From VXYL01 sp963665195 (GTDB lineage: Bacteria; Pseudomonadota; Gammaproteobacteria; Pseudomonadales; Azotimanducaceae): 64,000 nucleotides of DNA. Position 1 is the stretch's first letter; each line of letters begins with the position of its first letter. Below, in pieces: positions 54,476-63,893 of this stretch. A model generated the notes under the pieces. The model was not told the DNA's origin. It made no database searches and was given only the letters and a program-made list of their open reading frames with translations. The position numbers and the translations under genes were made by a program. The stretch spans positions 3,038,001-3,102,000 of the forward strand of contig OY762070.1 of assembly GCA_963665195.1 (NCBI GenBank), given 5' to 3'.

Positions 54476-55014
54476 TCTGCGCGCCTACCCGTGGCGCCCT
54501 GCCGCACTACCGCATCGGCGTCCTCAATGCCGCACACCGCCATCCAATTACGTCGTGCTGCGGGCTTGATTACGGAGACTTCGTCGCCCGCATGTACAAA
54601 CAGTTGCCGATTGCCAACGAGGTGGCTTGTAACCGGTACCCTGGCACGTTCGCCGATCCTTGCCAACACAACACGCAATGCACCGCTAGGACGGACATGC
54701 TCAACGATGGAGGGCGGGGGGGTGTTTTCAATCACGAAGCGGACGACTCGCAGAGGCTCTTGCAGGGGCAGGTCGTATATCTCCGCTCGCATCCGGCGGC
54801 GACCTAACGCGCCAAACCAGGAGTCCATGATCTTCAGGAATGCCCCGGCGTAGCGCTCGAGGTCGTCCAAGCCAGCCGGAGCGACCGAATCGCGCCTTCC
54901 ATGGACCCACTGCCAACTCGCTCGACGAAGGCCGTCCCGGACAATCATCCGCTCGGAATCGCGCAGGCCGTACACCAAGGCGATCCAGAAGGAGCAAGTC
55001 AGGCTTGCGCCCAA
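54472..55014 (-). CDS. Uncharacterised protein, or frameshifted C-terminus of the N6-methylase
   Basis: The frame (TTG start at 55014, or internal ATG 'MIVRDGLRRASWQWVHG') has good coding character to its stop: 'LDDLERYAGAFLKIMDSWFG', 'YDLPLQEPLRVVRFVIENTP' and 'VPVTSHLVGNRQLFVHAGDE'. It overlaps the 3' 290 bp of the methylase frame. Two readings are possible. Either it is a separate operon gene whose true start is downstream of the methylase end, or the methylase is frameshifted near 54990 after 'CFLGRKPDLLLLDRL' and continues here. The low-sense basic tail of the methylase frame in this overlap favours the second. No family is recognised. Confidence 0.55.
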   Translation of the reverse strand: MGASLTCSFWIALVYGLRDSERMIVRDGLRRASWQWVHGRRDSVAPAGLDDLERYAGAFLKIMDSWFGALGRRRMRAEIYDLPLQEPLRVVRFVIENTPPPSIVEHVRPSGALRVVLARIGERARVPVTSHLVGNRQLFVHAGDEVSVIKPAARRNWMAVCGIEDADAVVRQGATGRRAE

Positions 55015-56896
55015 GGAAGCACGCCTTGAACAGCCCCGCGTTGCGCCGCCAACTGGCGACCGGCAACGTTGTCATGTTCATCGGCCCGATCTCGATGGTA
55101 TGGCTCCGTTCCCCGGTGTGCGACCACGGCGCCTGTACAAGCGTCATCCAGTCGGGTCGCTGTTCCCGATGCCGGGCCAACAACGCGACTGCGGGCATCT
55201 TCGCCTTGGGAAACAACCAGTTAGAGAGGTCCGCCAGATTCACCAGAGTCGTCCGTCCAAGCTTCTCGATGGCATTCCTTGCGGCCTCAATGCCCGTCTT
55301 GCTGCGGCTGAAGAATGGCGTGGCGCTGAGGATCATGCCGAATCGCGTCTCATCGTGGGCGAAGTCCAACGCCCGATCAACGAAATCCAAGCTCTGGCCC
55401 CTAGGCTGTTGGGGGGCTTCAGCACTAGCGGCACGGCGGGAAGCCGTGCCCTGTCTGCCGCCGTAGCTCCAAGGCGGGTTGCCGACGATGACGTCGAACC
55501 GCCGCAGGCTATCCTTCGTCCTCAGGTGGGTCTGGCCAGCGGGCGTGTCTTCGATCCGGTGTGCGTCTCCTACCAGCAGCGACTGCCCGATCAACGGCTT
55601 GAACTTCAGCTCCGAGGGTGGGCGCGGATCGGGATCGAGTTCTAAGGCGGCCAAGTACAAGCTGAACGCGGCTACGTGTACGGCGGCATCGCTCTTGTCG
55701 ACGCCAACGACCTGGTTGTAGAGGACATCTTGGATGCCCTTGCGGTTCGGCAGACCGTTGCACTTGATGTAGACCAGCCGCCGCAGCGCCTCGACGAGGA
55801 AGACCCCTGATCCACAGGTGAGATCGATGACGGTCTCGTCGCCCGTGGCGTCGTGCAGTACCTCGTCGAGTACTAGCGAGACGGCCGCCAACGGCGTGTA
55901 GTAGACACCCTCTTCCCTGGCCGATGCCCTGCTGCCCCGTGCCGTCGCATCGCTGTCGGCCGAGTGAACGAACTGCTCGTAGATGGCGCTGATGAGCTCC
56001 ACCGGGATCACGTCGAACTGGTAGTAGGGGAACAGCGAGCGCTGGCCCGAGTCCAGATCATCCCCATCCAAGAAGCTTGCAACACGAGCCAAGTGGCGCT
56101 CGTCCGGAAGCGACATCGACGACGGGAAGGAGTCGCCATTGAAGGTGTCCCGCGACCAGTCAAAGAACCGCTCAGCGGCTCCACCGTCGCGCAGGATCGC
56201 GGGCAGGTCCGTGTGCCCACACATGTTGCGTAACCGTTCGGGTTCGACGATCCTCCGGTCAATCAGATACTTGGCGAAGATGCACCGGCCGATCAGGCCT
56301 TGTGCCTCATCGCGTCCCAAGTCCGCACTGACCAGAAGACGCTCCAAGCGGCTCAAATCCTGCAACAGGCGCTGATCGACGCCATTCTTCCGAGTCACCC
56401 GGCCTTGATGCCAGAACCGCCCGGTCTCCATCGCCAAGCGGCCAACGAGATCGTCGAGTCGGGCGAGCTCCGCTTGGACGAACTTGAACTTATCAATCCG
56501 ATTCACGTACGCATCGGGATGCCCGGCGGGCACCTGCCCTTGCGGCGTGCCGAAGCCATCGTAGACGTCGATCCGTTCCGGGCAGACGACCCACAACAAG
56601 GGCGAGAAGCCTTGGTTCCAGATCTCCTGCTGCCACTGCGCAAGCGGCGCGGCCTCAGGGCGCTCGACATATTTGAAGTAGACGGACAGGTCGGTCGTGC
56701 TCGGCCCCCACGCTTGGGGCTCCGAATTGCTGCGCCAGACAGCGTCCGGCTCGAAGGACGGCGTCCAAACGCGAGGCGACTGCACCGAGGAGGCGATCTC
56801 CGCTTGGCCAAGCAACGTCACGCTCGGTGCCGCGGACGCCCCGTCCATTAGGTAGCCAGTGGCTTCGAGTGCGCGCTCCAAGGGTTCTGGGATCAT
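54728..56896 (-). CDS. N6-adenine DNA methyltransferase of the defence operon
   Basis: The product (~722 residues) is a class I N6-adenine methylase. It has an N-terminal helical domain with 'LIGRCIFAKYLIDRRIVEPE', 'GVYYTPLAAVSLVLDEVLHD' before the S-adenosylmethionine motif 'VIDLTCGSGVFLVEALRRL' (near residue 360), 'VVGVDKSDAAVHVAAFSLYL', and the catalytic 'FDVIVGNPPWSYGG'. The start at 56896 is preferred because GGGAGG lies 9 bases upstream; the ATG at 56905 abuts that site. The last ~95 residues are Arg/Pro/Ala-rich and look like a shifted frame. The enzyme probably modifies host DNA for self-recognition. Confidence 0.88.
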   Translation of the reverse strand: MIPEPLERALEATGYLMDGASAAPSVTLLGQAEIASSVQSPRVWTPSFEPDAVWRSNSEPQAWGPSTTDLSVYFKYVERPEAAPLAQWQQEIWNQGFSPLLWVVCPERIDVYDGFGTPQGQVPAGHPDAYVNRIDKFKFVQAELARLDDLVGRLAMETGRFWHQGRVTRKNGVDQRLLQDLSRLERLLVSADLGRDEAQGLIGRCIFAKYLIDRRIVEPERLRNMCGHTDLPAILRDGGAAERFFDWSRDTFNGDSFPSSMSLPDERHLARVASFLDGDDLDSGQRSLFPYYQFDVIPVELISAIYEQFVHSADSDATARGSRASAREEGVYYTPLAAVSLVLDEVLHDATGDETVIDLTCGSGVFLVEALRRLVYIKCNGLPNRKGIQDVLYNQVVGVDKSDAAVHVAAFSLYLAALELDPDPRPPSELKFKPLIGQSLLVGDAHRIEDTPAGQTHLRTKDSLRRFDVIVGNPPWSYGGRQGTASRRAASAEAPQQPRGQSLDFVDRALDFAHDETRFGMILSATPFFSRSKTGIEAARNAIEKLGRTTLVNLADLSNWLFPKAKMPAVALLARHREQRPDWMTLVQAPWSHTGERSHTIEIGPMNMTTLPVASWRRNAGLFKACFLGRKPDLLLLDRLGVRPARFRADDCPGRPSSSELAVGPWKARFGRSGWLGRPRALRRGIPEDHGLLVWRVRSPPDASGDIRPAPARASASRPLRD

Positions 56897-56962
56897 CGCG
56901 GGCATCCTCCCTGACGCGATGGCTGCGGGCCGAGCATGCGAACCAGCGCGACGGCGTGCGGG

Positions 56963-59900
56963 CTATACATGGTCGTTCGCCACCGCACCGGCGACAAGAT
57001 GCGCAGCGGTCGCGTCTTGACGCCAGTGGGCGACCTCCGTGGCGGAAAGATAGCGCAGAACGGCGACGAGGGCATCTCGTTGGTTCCAGTAGTCTGGCAG
57101 CTCGGTGCGCAGCCACGTCATGCTCTCCGTGACATCCTCCGTCTCCGCTGCTCGCCAGGCGGCGTAGAGGGCGTGGCGGACGAGGCTTGCGCCGAACTTC
57201 GAGTGGCCGAGTTCGGCGCGTCCAAGCTCCGATGCCGTCTTCAGGCGCGTCTCGTTCGCTTTCCCGGTCCGGAGCAGGGCGCGGTAGTCGCGCACGCCGA
57301 AGCCGCGGGCGAACTCCTGGTAGACGCCGGCGCGGTAGTCGCCGTGGGCTTCAACCTCCAGGCCCTTGAGATAGAGCTTCTCTTCCGGGCCGAGGCGGAG
57401 CCAGAGCCATGCGGCGTCGCGCAGGCCCGCAGGAACGAGGAAGTTGCTGGCGGTCCGCACGGCGTTGGCGATGATCGTCTCGATGGGGTTGGCCGTGTCG
57501 GCATCGCGCGCATCGGCGAGGTGGCGGGCGACGTCGATGTCCTCGATGGCGCGGTACTGCGTCAGTACGCGCAGGGCGGCGGCGTACGCGGCAAGCTGGT
57601 AGTCGGCGTCGGAGAAGTTCGGTTCCTCGGCGTCGTCAAGGGCGAGCATGGCGTCGAGTTGCCGTTCCACCTCGGCTTCGACCTCCGGGACGACCTCGTC
57701 GAGGAACGCGGTGGCGTCGGACATCTGCTTGCGGAGCACCATCAACACCGTGCCTTGGACGTAGTTGCCTTCCTTGATGCCGAAGGGTGTCTCCGTGCCG
57801 ATGGTCCACGCCGCGGTGACGCGCAGGCCGGATGCCCAGAGAATCAGCGCGAGGTCCGCCCAGATCGCCGCGCTCTGGTGGGTGAACATGACGACCTGAC
57901 GGCCGTTGTCCGGCATGTTCGCCGCTAGGTTGCGGTAGCTCGCCGCCATGGTGCGACGGAAATCGGCGCCGCTGCCCTGAACCGCAAGTGCCCGCTTGCT
58001 GTCGGCGTACCAATCGGGAAACAGCTGGGCGAGCCGCGTCTCGTACCAAGCGAGATAGAACTCCGAAAGCTCGTGGTAGTTGATCGCGTCGGCGTAAGGC
58101 GGGTCGGTGATCCACAGGTCTACGTTGCTGCGAAAAGAGCGCGCATCATCTGGCCGAGCGGCAGAACAGCTTGCTGGCGCCGAGTCCCGCTCGGTGAGAA
58201 ACCAAGAGTCGTTGAGGGCCAGGAAGCCGCGGCTGCCGAAGGTGAACAGTGTGTTCAACGCTTGATTGCTGAAGGTCTGGACCACTTTCTCGTGTCCGCG
58301 ATCGGTCCACCACCGTGCCAGTCGGCTATTCCAGTCCGCGATACGTCCGATTCCGAAAAGGCACGCCACGCTCACTTCGTGCGGCAGCGTTGCTGTGCCG
58401 CAGATTCCCGCCAACGCGCCGTGCGTCAGCAACTGCCGCGGCGTGAACAGGTGATGCCAATGCGTCCAACCGCGCGTGCGAATCGGCTCGCTGGTCTTGG
58501 CGCCGGGCACGATCCGCCGATTCGGGATGTAGCCCCGCGCCTGCCAGTCCTCGAATCGCTCTTGCAGCAACGCCAGCGCGTGCGCTTCCCGCTCAAGGTC
58601 CGCAGTGTCCGCGGCACGGTAAACGCTCTTCGGCAGACCCTTGGCGAGGGCGGCGATTTCTTGGTCACGCTCGGCGTCCCCCGCTTGCCCGCTACAAACT
58701 CTCGTCAGCCTCTGACGGTCTTCGTCGCCCAGCAGCTCCGCCAAGGCAGTGATCGCGGCAGCGCGGCGCATCCAGTCCGGCAGCGTCGAGTCCCCTGGGT
58801 CGATGACTTCGGACAGCGTCGGCAGTCGCCAGCGCACGCAGTAGAGGCGCTCTTGGAACACATCCTCCGGCCGCGGCACGAGATCGCCGTTTTCCCATTG
58901 CCGCAGCCCGAAGCCACGGCCGTCCTTCTCGCGCCTGTCGCCGCGGATCGCGGAGATCGCCGTGGACTCCCCGCAGTTGGGGCACTCGAGCCGCGACCCC
59001 TTCACCGTACCCGCTTGTCGAGCCGCGGCGAGCGCATCGCGATCGACGCCTGACTGGATAGCGATGTCGAAGGCATGGCACCCTTCATTGGCCACCAGTC
59101 GCGCCACTGTGCTGGTCTTCTCGCCGATCAACCAGCTTGGCGCCAGCGGCACGCGCCAGCCGCACTCCGGGCAGATCGTCTCCGTGCAGTAGAGATAGGC
59201 GTCCGCCCGCCAGCCGACGTCGTTGTGCTCGATGCGCCAGTCCGTGATCTGCTCATCCAGCGCCTCGAATGCTGCGGTCTGCGCTCTTCGCACCCGTGCG
59301 GCGACTTCCGCCCCCCCGCCGACGATGTTCAGCGCGCCCCAGGTGAGCAGCGCCGCGACGGGATTGAGATCCGCGCCGTACGCTTCGCAGCCGAGGCGAG
59401 CGGCCTCGAATGGAATGCTGCCGCCGCCGCAGAAGGCGTCGCCCACTCGCGGCGTGTGCCCGAAGCGCCGCTCGCCGAGCTGCTGCACCAGCTCGGGGAA
59501 ACCGGCTGCGGTGGTGCCCAAGTGCTCGTTGATGGACTGCCACGCCTCCCCCGAAGGCCCGTCGATCTGCTCCGGCCGGTCGCACCATCTGAGTTTCTCG
59601 TCGTAGCTCAGGCGCTCGAAGACGATCCGTTGCAGGCGTCGCCGGGCGGCGGCCTTCAAGCCCCGCTTCAGCTTCGGCCGGTTCGACTCGTCGTCGCCAT
59701 CCTGGAACCAGACGCCGCGCTCTTCCGACGAGAGGCGCGCAAAGACTTCCCGCAGCGGGATGTTCTTGGTCTTGCGCCGTAGCAGCCCCTCGGCGTCCAT
59801 CGTCATCAGCGCCAGGAATGCCTCAAGGTCCCGCCGCGGGTTCTCGGAAGCAGGCATCAGCAGGCCAAGTATCACCGCGCGCACCATGACGAGCGGCTTG

Positions 59901-60073
59901 CGCCCCCACCACTTGCCGAGGCCGGTCAGCGTCTGGCTGTAGTTGGCCTTGCGTTCCTTGTAGCTTTCCTTGGACAGCTTCGAGACCGGGAACTGGGTCT
60001 CGATGAAGCTCAGCGCATCCGAATCCGCGCCGCCCGTTGCGACTGGATTTGCGGTGGTGCTTGGCGCGGCCAT
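56963..60073 (-). CDS. DUF1156-type DNA methylase, anti-phage-associated
   Basis: The 1036-residue product opens with the DUF1156 motif ('LSFIETQFPVSKLSKESYKE', 'GKWWGRKPLVMVRAVILGLL'). It has a split methylase core: 'VGDAFCGGGSIPFEAARLGC' (SAM loop) and 'SNVDLWITDPPYADAINYHE' (catalytic DPPY, near residue 660). Between them is a zinc-ribbon-like pair, 'TICPECGWRVPLA' and 'LECPNCGEST'. The order SAM loop before DPPY is the gamma/beta-type arrangement. It starts 4 bp after the DUF3780 gene. DUF1156 proteins are known from anti-phage-associated operons with DUF499 and DUF3780, probably acting as the modification arm. Confidence 0.92.
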   Translation of the reverse strand: MAAPSTTANPVATGGADSDALSFIETQFPVSKLSKESYKERKANYSQTLTGLGKWWGRKPLVMVRAVILGLLMPASENPRRDLEAFLALMTMDAEGLLRRKTKNIPLREVFARLSSEERGVWFQDGDDESNRPKLKRGLKAAARRRLQRIVFERLSYDEKLRWCDRPEQIDGPSGEAWQSINEHLGTTAAGFPELVQQLGERRFGHTPRVGDAFCGGGSIPFEAARLGCEAYGADLNPVAALLTWGALNIVGGGAEVAARVRRAQTAAFEALDEQITDWRIEHNDVGWRADAYLYCTETICPECGWRVPLAPSWLIGEKTSTVARLVANEGCHAFDIAIQSGVDRDALAAARQAGTVKGSRLECPNCGESTAISAIRGDRREKDGRGFGLRQWENGDLVPRPEDVFQERLYCVRWRLPTLSEVIDPGDSTLPDWMRRAAAITALAELLGDEDRQRLTRVCSGQAGDAERDQEIAALAKGLPKSVYRAADTADLEREAHALALLQERFEDWQARGYIPNRRIVPGAKTSEPIRTRGWTHWHHLFTPRQLLTHGALAGICGTATLPHEVSVACLFGIGRIADWNSRLARWWTDRGHEKVVQTFSNQALNTLFTFGSRGFLALNDSWFLTERDSAPASCSAARPDDARSFRSNVDLWITDPPYADAINYHELSEFYLAWYETRLAQLFPDWYADSKRALAVQGSGADFRRTMAASYRNLAANMPDNGRQVVMFTHQSAAIWADLALILWASGLRVTAAWTIGTETPFGIKEGNYVQGTVLMVLRKQMSDATAFLDEVVPEVEAEVERQLDAMLALDDAEEPNFSDADYQLAAYAAALRVLTQYRAIEDIDVARHLADARDADTANPIETIIANAVRTASNFLVPAGLRDAAWLWLRLGPEEKLYLKGLEVEAHGDYRAGVYQEFARGFGVRDYRALLRTGKANETRLKTASELGRAELGHSKFGASLVRHALYAAWRAAETEDVTESMTWLRTELPDYWNQRDALVAVLRYLSATEVAHWRQDATAAHLVAGAVANDHV

Positions 60074-60077
60074 GCCG

Positions 60078-60707
60078 TCAGACCCCCGCCGACGCTGCGC
60101 CGTTCCCGCTCCCGGTTGCGTACGTGCCGCGCTCGTCCCCGGCCAGTCGGAAGAACTCCCGTTGACGCACGCGGCCTTCGCTGCTGACCGGATTCTCAGT
60201 CAGCGCATAGCGCACCGCCTTGCGCCAGCCGCGATCCCGGCCGTGCAAGGCGTGACCGGTGGCGGCGTTGGTCATGGTGAACAGCCACCACCTTTCCTCC
60301 GGCGCGAGGCCCAGCCAGTTCTTGATGGCAGCCGGGATCAGCGCCGGATCGGCATCTTCCACCGCCCACGCGAGCAGCGTCAGTTCCTTGCCCAGCAGCC
60401 GGGCGACCGGGTTGTCGCCGCGCTTCCACCGGCCGACCGGCTCGCCGAGTTTCTTGAGGCGCCGGTTGAACTCCACCCGCACGTCGTCGGCGATCGCCTC
60501 CCACTTCGGATGGGCAAGCAGAACGCGCACGCGAGCGTCTTCGGCGCCGACGCCGAGGGTTGGTTGCGCCGAGCCCGGGTCGAAGCGCAGATGCTCCGTG
60601 ATCAGAACGTCCTTGCGGTTGCCGCGCGGAATCGTCGCCACGAAGTGGTGTTCGGACTCCTCGGGCCGAAAGCCGAATCCTCGGGTGTTGGCGCGCGGCG
60701 TGCTCAC
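60078..60707 (-). CDS. DUF3780-type protein, anti-phage-associated
   Basis: The 209-residue product has the look of the DUF3780 family found between DUF499 and DUF1156 genes: 'GFGFRPEESEHHFVATIPRG', 'DNPVARLLGKELTLLAWAVE', 'AIKNWLGLAPEERWWLFTMT' and 'GWRKAVRYALTENPVSS'. No catalytic motif is evident, so it is probably a structural or adaptor subunit. The ATG overlaps the stop of the DUF499 gene (ATGA), which implies coupled translation and fixed stoichiometry. The family name rests on sequence impression plus position. Confidence 0.8.
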   Translation of the reverse strand: MSTPRANTRGFGFRPEESEHHFVATIPRGNRKDVLITEHLRFDPGSAQPTLGVGAEDARVRVLLAHPKWEAIADDVRVEFNRRLKKLGEPVGRWKRGDNPVARLLGKELTLLAWAVEDADPALIPAAIKNWLGLAPEERWWLFTMTNAATGHALHGRDRGWRKAVRYALTENPVSSEGRVRQREFFRLAGDERGTYATGSGNGAASAGV

Positions 60708-63700
60708 GGCGCCACCTCGTCGCGGTTGAACGTGCCGCGGACCTCGGCGATGTAGTCGAGGAAGCCTTGGCCGCTATCGAAGCGGATGGCGCGCGCCTCG
60801 ATGACGACTTCGCCCTCGGCCACGATGCGCCGCAAGCCCTCGACCAGCTCTTCGATGGCGTCACCGTCCAAGGTGATGTCGTTGGAGAGATTCAGTTCGC
60901 CCCAGGTGTTGTCCGTCTGCTGCACGGCGATGCGCAGACCGCCGCCGGCCGCACCGCCGTGCTTTTTGAGCCGGGCGAGGAAGCCGTAGGCGGTGCGCTT
61001 CTCCTTGAACTCCAAGATGCCGGAGGGCATCCAAGTGGCGGGCGCTGCCTTGTTGATCGGCTTCTCCTCCGGACGCTCGGCGATCTCGCGCTGGTGCGTC
61101 TCCGAGACGACGCCGTCCTTCTCCGCGTAGGCGAGGACGATGCGCGTGCCGTCGGGTATCGCGAACGGTTCGTCGTACGCGCCGCCGGCCACCTTCGGAT
61201 CGGAGCCGTCGGTGGTGTAGCGGATCGGCGCGGGCGGCGCTGCCCGGAGTTCCACCATGCGCCGCTCCTCCGCTAGGTACTCCCGCGACTTCAGCGTGAT
61301 GCGGCCCGTCCACTCGTGCGGATCTCCGGTGTCGTGCTCGGCGGTAGAGTCCGTGGCCAGAAAGGAGACGCGCAGTTCCGTGGTCTCGTACTCTCTGCCC
61401 TCGAGCTGCTCCGACGCGATCGTTGCGTCGCTGCCGACGTCTGCGTAGAGGGTATCGCCGTGGACCGGGGTCAGCCGCAAGGTGGTGGCGCCCGTGTTGT
61501 CATCCCGGCTGAGCTCCTGAATGCGCACGGCCGTCTCCGGCTTCGGGAACGGACCCTTGCTGACGTAGGCGCCCTCTTCGCGCCAGATGTCCTTGTGAAT
61601 GCAGTCCGCCTTGATCTTGTCGAGGGCATCCGGGCGATGCCACTGCCAGATGGGGGAAGTCGCGGCGCGGCGCGTGATTTCGGACCACTGCATCGACTGC
61701 TGGGTGAAGAGGCGTTGCTCCACCTTCTTGCGGAACGTCTCGCTGGCGACATCCTCGGTGTGCTTCTGCTTGCCGGCCAGCGCCTGGCGCACCTGCTCCT
61801 CGCCATCGTAGCGGTTCTCGCGAAACTCCATCAGGAAGTCCACCTTCGAGAGTCGGTCGCGCGTGGGGTAGTAGAGCGTCGTGAACGTCTCCCGAATGGC
61901 GCTGTGGAACTGCGCTAGGAATCGCGGCAGAAGCGTCTCGCGGGCTTGCTGCATCTGCGGGTCGTTGTCGGCGATGCCCTCTTGGTTCAGTTCGCCGATC
62001 ACCTGATTGATGGCCTTGAGCTCCCTGGCGCGATCAAGCAGCGAGTCGAAGGCCCGCTGGCCGGTGAGGAAGCAAATACGATTGCGGTAGGTGTGCTGGT
62101 CGTAGAGCGTGACCAGATCGGGATGCAGGCCAGCAGGGTGCGGTTCGGCGACGATGAGGCTCACCCGGCTCGGGTCGATGTCGATCTCGTCCACCGCGGG
62201 GAGCGCTTGCAGGCGCTGATAGCAGTCGCTCTCCAGCGGCTCGAAGATCTCTGCCAGCCGGTCCTTGAGTTCCGTGCTTGCCTGATCGCGCAGATACGCG
62301 CCGGCGGTGGTGGTCACCCGAGCGACGAGATTCTGCACGTTGCGCAGATGCAGGCGGCCGTCGTTCGTGGAGTGCAGGTACCACGCCGCGGTCGCTAGGC
62401 GAGCAATCACATCGTGCTGCAACCCCGCGACATCGCGGTCCGGTGCGCAGAGATTGGCAATGATCTCCGGCACGGCGAGGCCCTTGATCGCGTTCGGCAC
62501 ATTGGCGAGGGAAGCGACCAGCAGCAGACGCATGACGTCTTGGGCGTCCCGGCCGTTCTCGCCGGCGCGGTTCGAGTCGAGTATCTCGGCTACCGCTTGG
62601 CCGCCGGAGGCGATGTCGTGGGCGATGGCGTTGCCGAAGGTGTTGTTGATCTGGTTGATCTCGGACAGCGTCTCTTGGCTGAGGAGATCGAGGTCGTGCG
62701 CTGCGATGAGGTAGGGGTCCTGGTCGGTCGTCCAGATGCGGGAGACGACGATCCGCATGAGCCGGATCAGGCCTCTGGTCTGCTGGAAGCCTTGGTTTTC
62801 CCGGAAACGGGCGTAGAGGTCCCGGATGGCGGGATGGAACGGGTACGACTCCGCCACGTGCGCGGCGAACTGCTCGGGCGATGCGTTCGTCACGTCCATC
62901 TGCTTCGCATCGCGGATTGCCTGCGCGTAGCCCTGAGCCACTTCAGCGACATCGGCCTCGTCGGGCAGCTTCTCGAAAATGCGCTTGCGGAGGATGTGGT
63001 AGAACTCATCGGTATTCATGCGCACGGGTTCCACATCCATCGCGCTGCGCTCGGTTTCCTTCTCGAAGTCATCGAGGGCCGAGGTGATGCGGGCTTCGCC
63101 GCCGAGGTAGGCGCCGCGCAGGTCGGAGATGACCAGGCAGACGTTGTGCAGTTCGTCGCGGCCGACGGCGACCAGCAGGTTCGCCAGCGCGGTGGTGGTG
63201 ACGGCGGCCAGGTCGGAGTTGCCGATGCTCTTCGACGCGGCATTGACGAAGTACGGCGGCAGCTCGTCGAGCACGATAAGGAGCGGCTCGCCCTTCAGCA
63301 GGTTCACCCAGGCCGTCTGGCCGGGTGCGGCGAGCGGGGCGTAGTAGTCCGCGAACTGCTCCTGCTTGCCGAGCTGGGCGGCGATGGAACCCCAGATGCC
63401 GAGCGGCGCGTCGCTCTCGCGCCCGGAGAAGGCGACTACGCGGACGGGGCCGAGATCGCCGCTCGGCGCGTAGAAGTCGCCCATGACATGGGTGCGGTAC
63501 TCGGGGTGGCGAGCGAGCAGGCCCAAGGCGAGGAGGTTGTGGGTCTTGCCGCCGCCCATCGCCTGGGTGAGCTTGAAGACACCTTGGGAAGACACGCCCT
63601 CCAGACGGCGGAAGCCCTCCGCGAGGAGCGTCTTCATGCCCTCCGTGATGTAGTTCTCGGCGAAGAACTCCTGCGGGTCGAGGCGCCCTTCGACCAGATC

Positions 63701-63781
63701 GCCCAAATCGAGCACGGTGTCGCGGCGGGCCGGGTCGAAGGTGCCGGGCCGGGGCTGGCACGCCTGTTTGATGGTCAGCAT
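60704..63781 (-). CDS. DUF499-type ATPase, anti-phage-associated
   Basis: The 1025-residue product has a P-loop ATPase in its first 350 residues: 'LTQAMGGGKTHNLLALGLLA' (Walker A, residues 71-90) and 'LLIVLDELPPYFVNAA' (Walker B near 170). Its opening 'TVLDLGDLVEGRLDPQEFFA' and 'YITEGMKTLLAEGFRRLEG' are typical of DUF499. The C-terminal half has beta-rich modules ('RYTTDGSDPKVAGGAYDEPF'). ATG 63781 is preferred, as family members begin here; a longer start at 63844 is possible. It is the first complete gene of the operon on the minus strand, followed by DUF3780 with overlapping codons. It may be the sensor or motor of the system. Confidence 0.92.
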   Translation of the reverse strand: MLTIKQACQPRPGTFDPARRDTVLDLGDLVEGRLDPQEFFAENYITEGMKTLLAEGFRRLEGVSSQGVFKLTQAMGGGKTHNLLALGLLARHPEYRTHVMGDFYAPSGDLGPVRVVAFSGRESDAPLGIWGSIAAQLGKQEQFADYYAPLAAPGQTAWVNLLKGEPLLIVLDELPPYFVNAASKSIGNSDLAAVTTTALANLLVAVGRDELHNVCLVISDLRGAYLGGEARITSALDDFEKETERSAMDVEPVRMNTDEFYHILRKRIFEKLPDEADVAEVAQGYAQAIRDAKQMDVTNASPEQFAAHVAESYPFHPAIRDLYARFRENQGFQQTRGLIRLMRIVVSRIWTTDQDPYLIAAHDLDLLSQETLSEINQINNTFGNAIAHDIASGGQAVAEILDSNRAGENGRDAQDVMRLLLVASLANVPNAIKGLAVPEIIANLCAPDRDVAGLQHDVIARLATAAWYLHSTNDGRLHLRNVQNLVARVTTTAGAYLRDQASTELKDRLAEIFEPLESDCYQRLQALPAVDEIDIDPSRVSLIVAEPHPAGLHPDLVTLYDQHTYRNRICFLTGQRAFDSLLDRARELKAINQVIGELNQEGIADNDPQMQQARETLLPRFLAQFHSAIRETFTTLYYPTRDRLSKVDFLMEFRENRYDGEEQVRQALAGKQKHTEDVASETFRKKVEQRLFTQQSMQWSEITRRAATSPIWQWHRPDALDKIKADCIHKDIWREEGAYVSKGPFPKPETAVRIQELSRDDNTGATTLRLTPVHGDTLYADVGSDATIASEQLEGREYETTELRVSFLATDSTAEHDTGDPHEWTGRITLKSREYLAEERRMVELRAAPPAPIRYTTDGSDPKVAGGAYDEPFAIPDGTRIVLAYAEKDGVVSETHQREIAERPEEKPINKAAPATWMPSGILEFKEKRTAYGFLARLKKHGGAAGGGLRIAVQQTDNTWGELNLSNDITLDGDAIEELVEGLRRIVAEGEVVIEARAIRFDSGQGFLDYIAEVRGTFNRDEVAP

Positions 63782-63893
63782 GTGGGGCTCTCGGCGGTCA
63801 GCGGGAATCGTAACACCGCAGGCGTTGGGAATGGTCGAGCACATGGGACGCGGCGCAGCTGAGTGCCGAACGTGCCAGAGGCCAGCGCGGCGC

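Noticed and set aside
62414..63862. A 482-codon plus-strand frame opposite the DUF499 ATPase
   Set aside because: It is antisense to a well-supported ATPase and has no recognisable domain.
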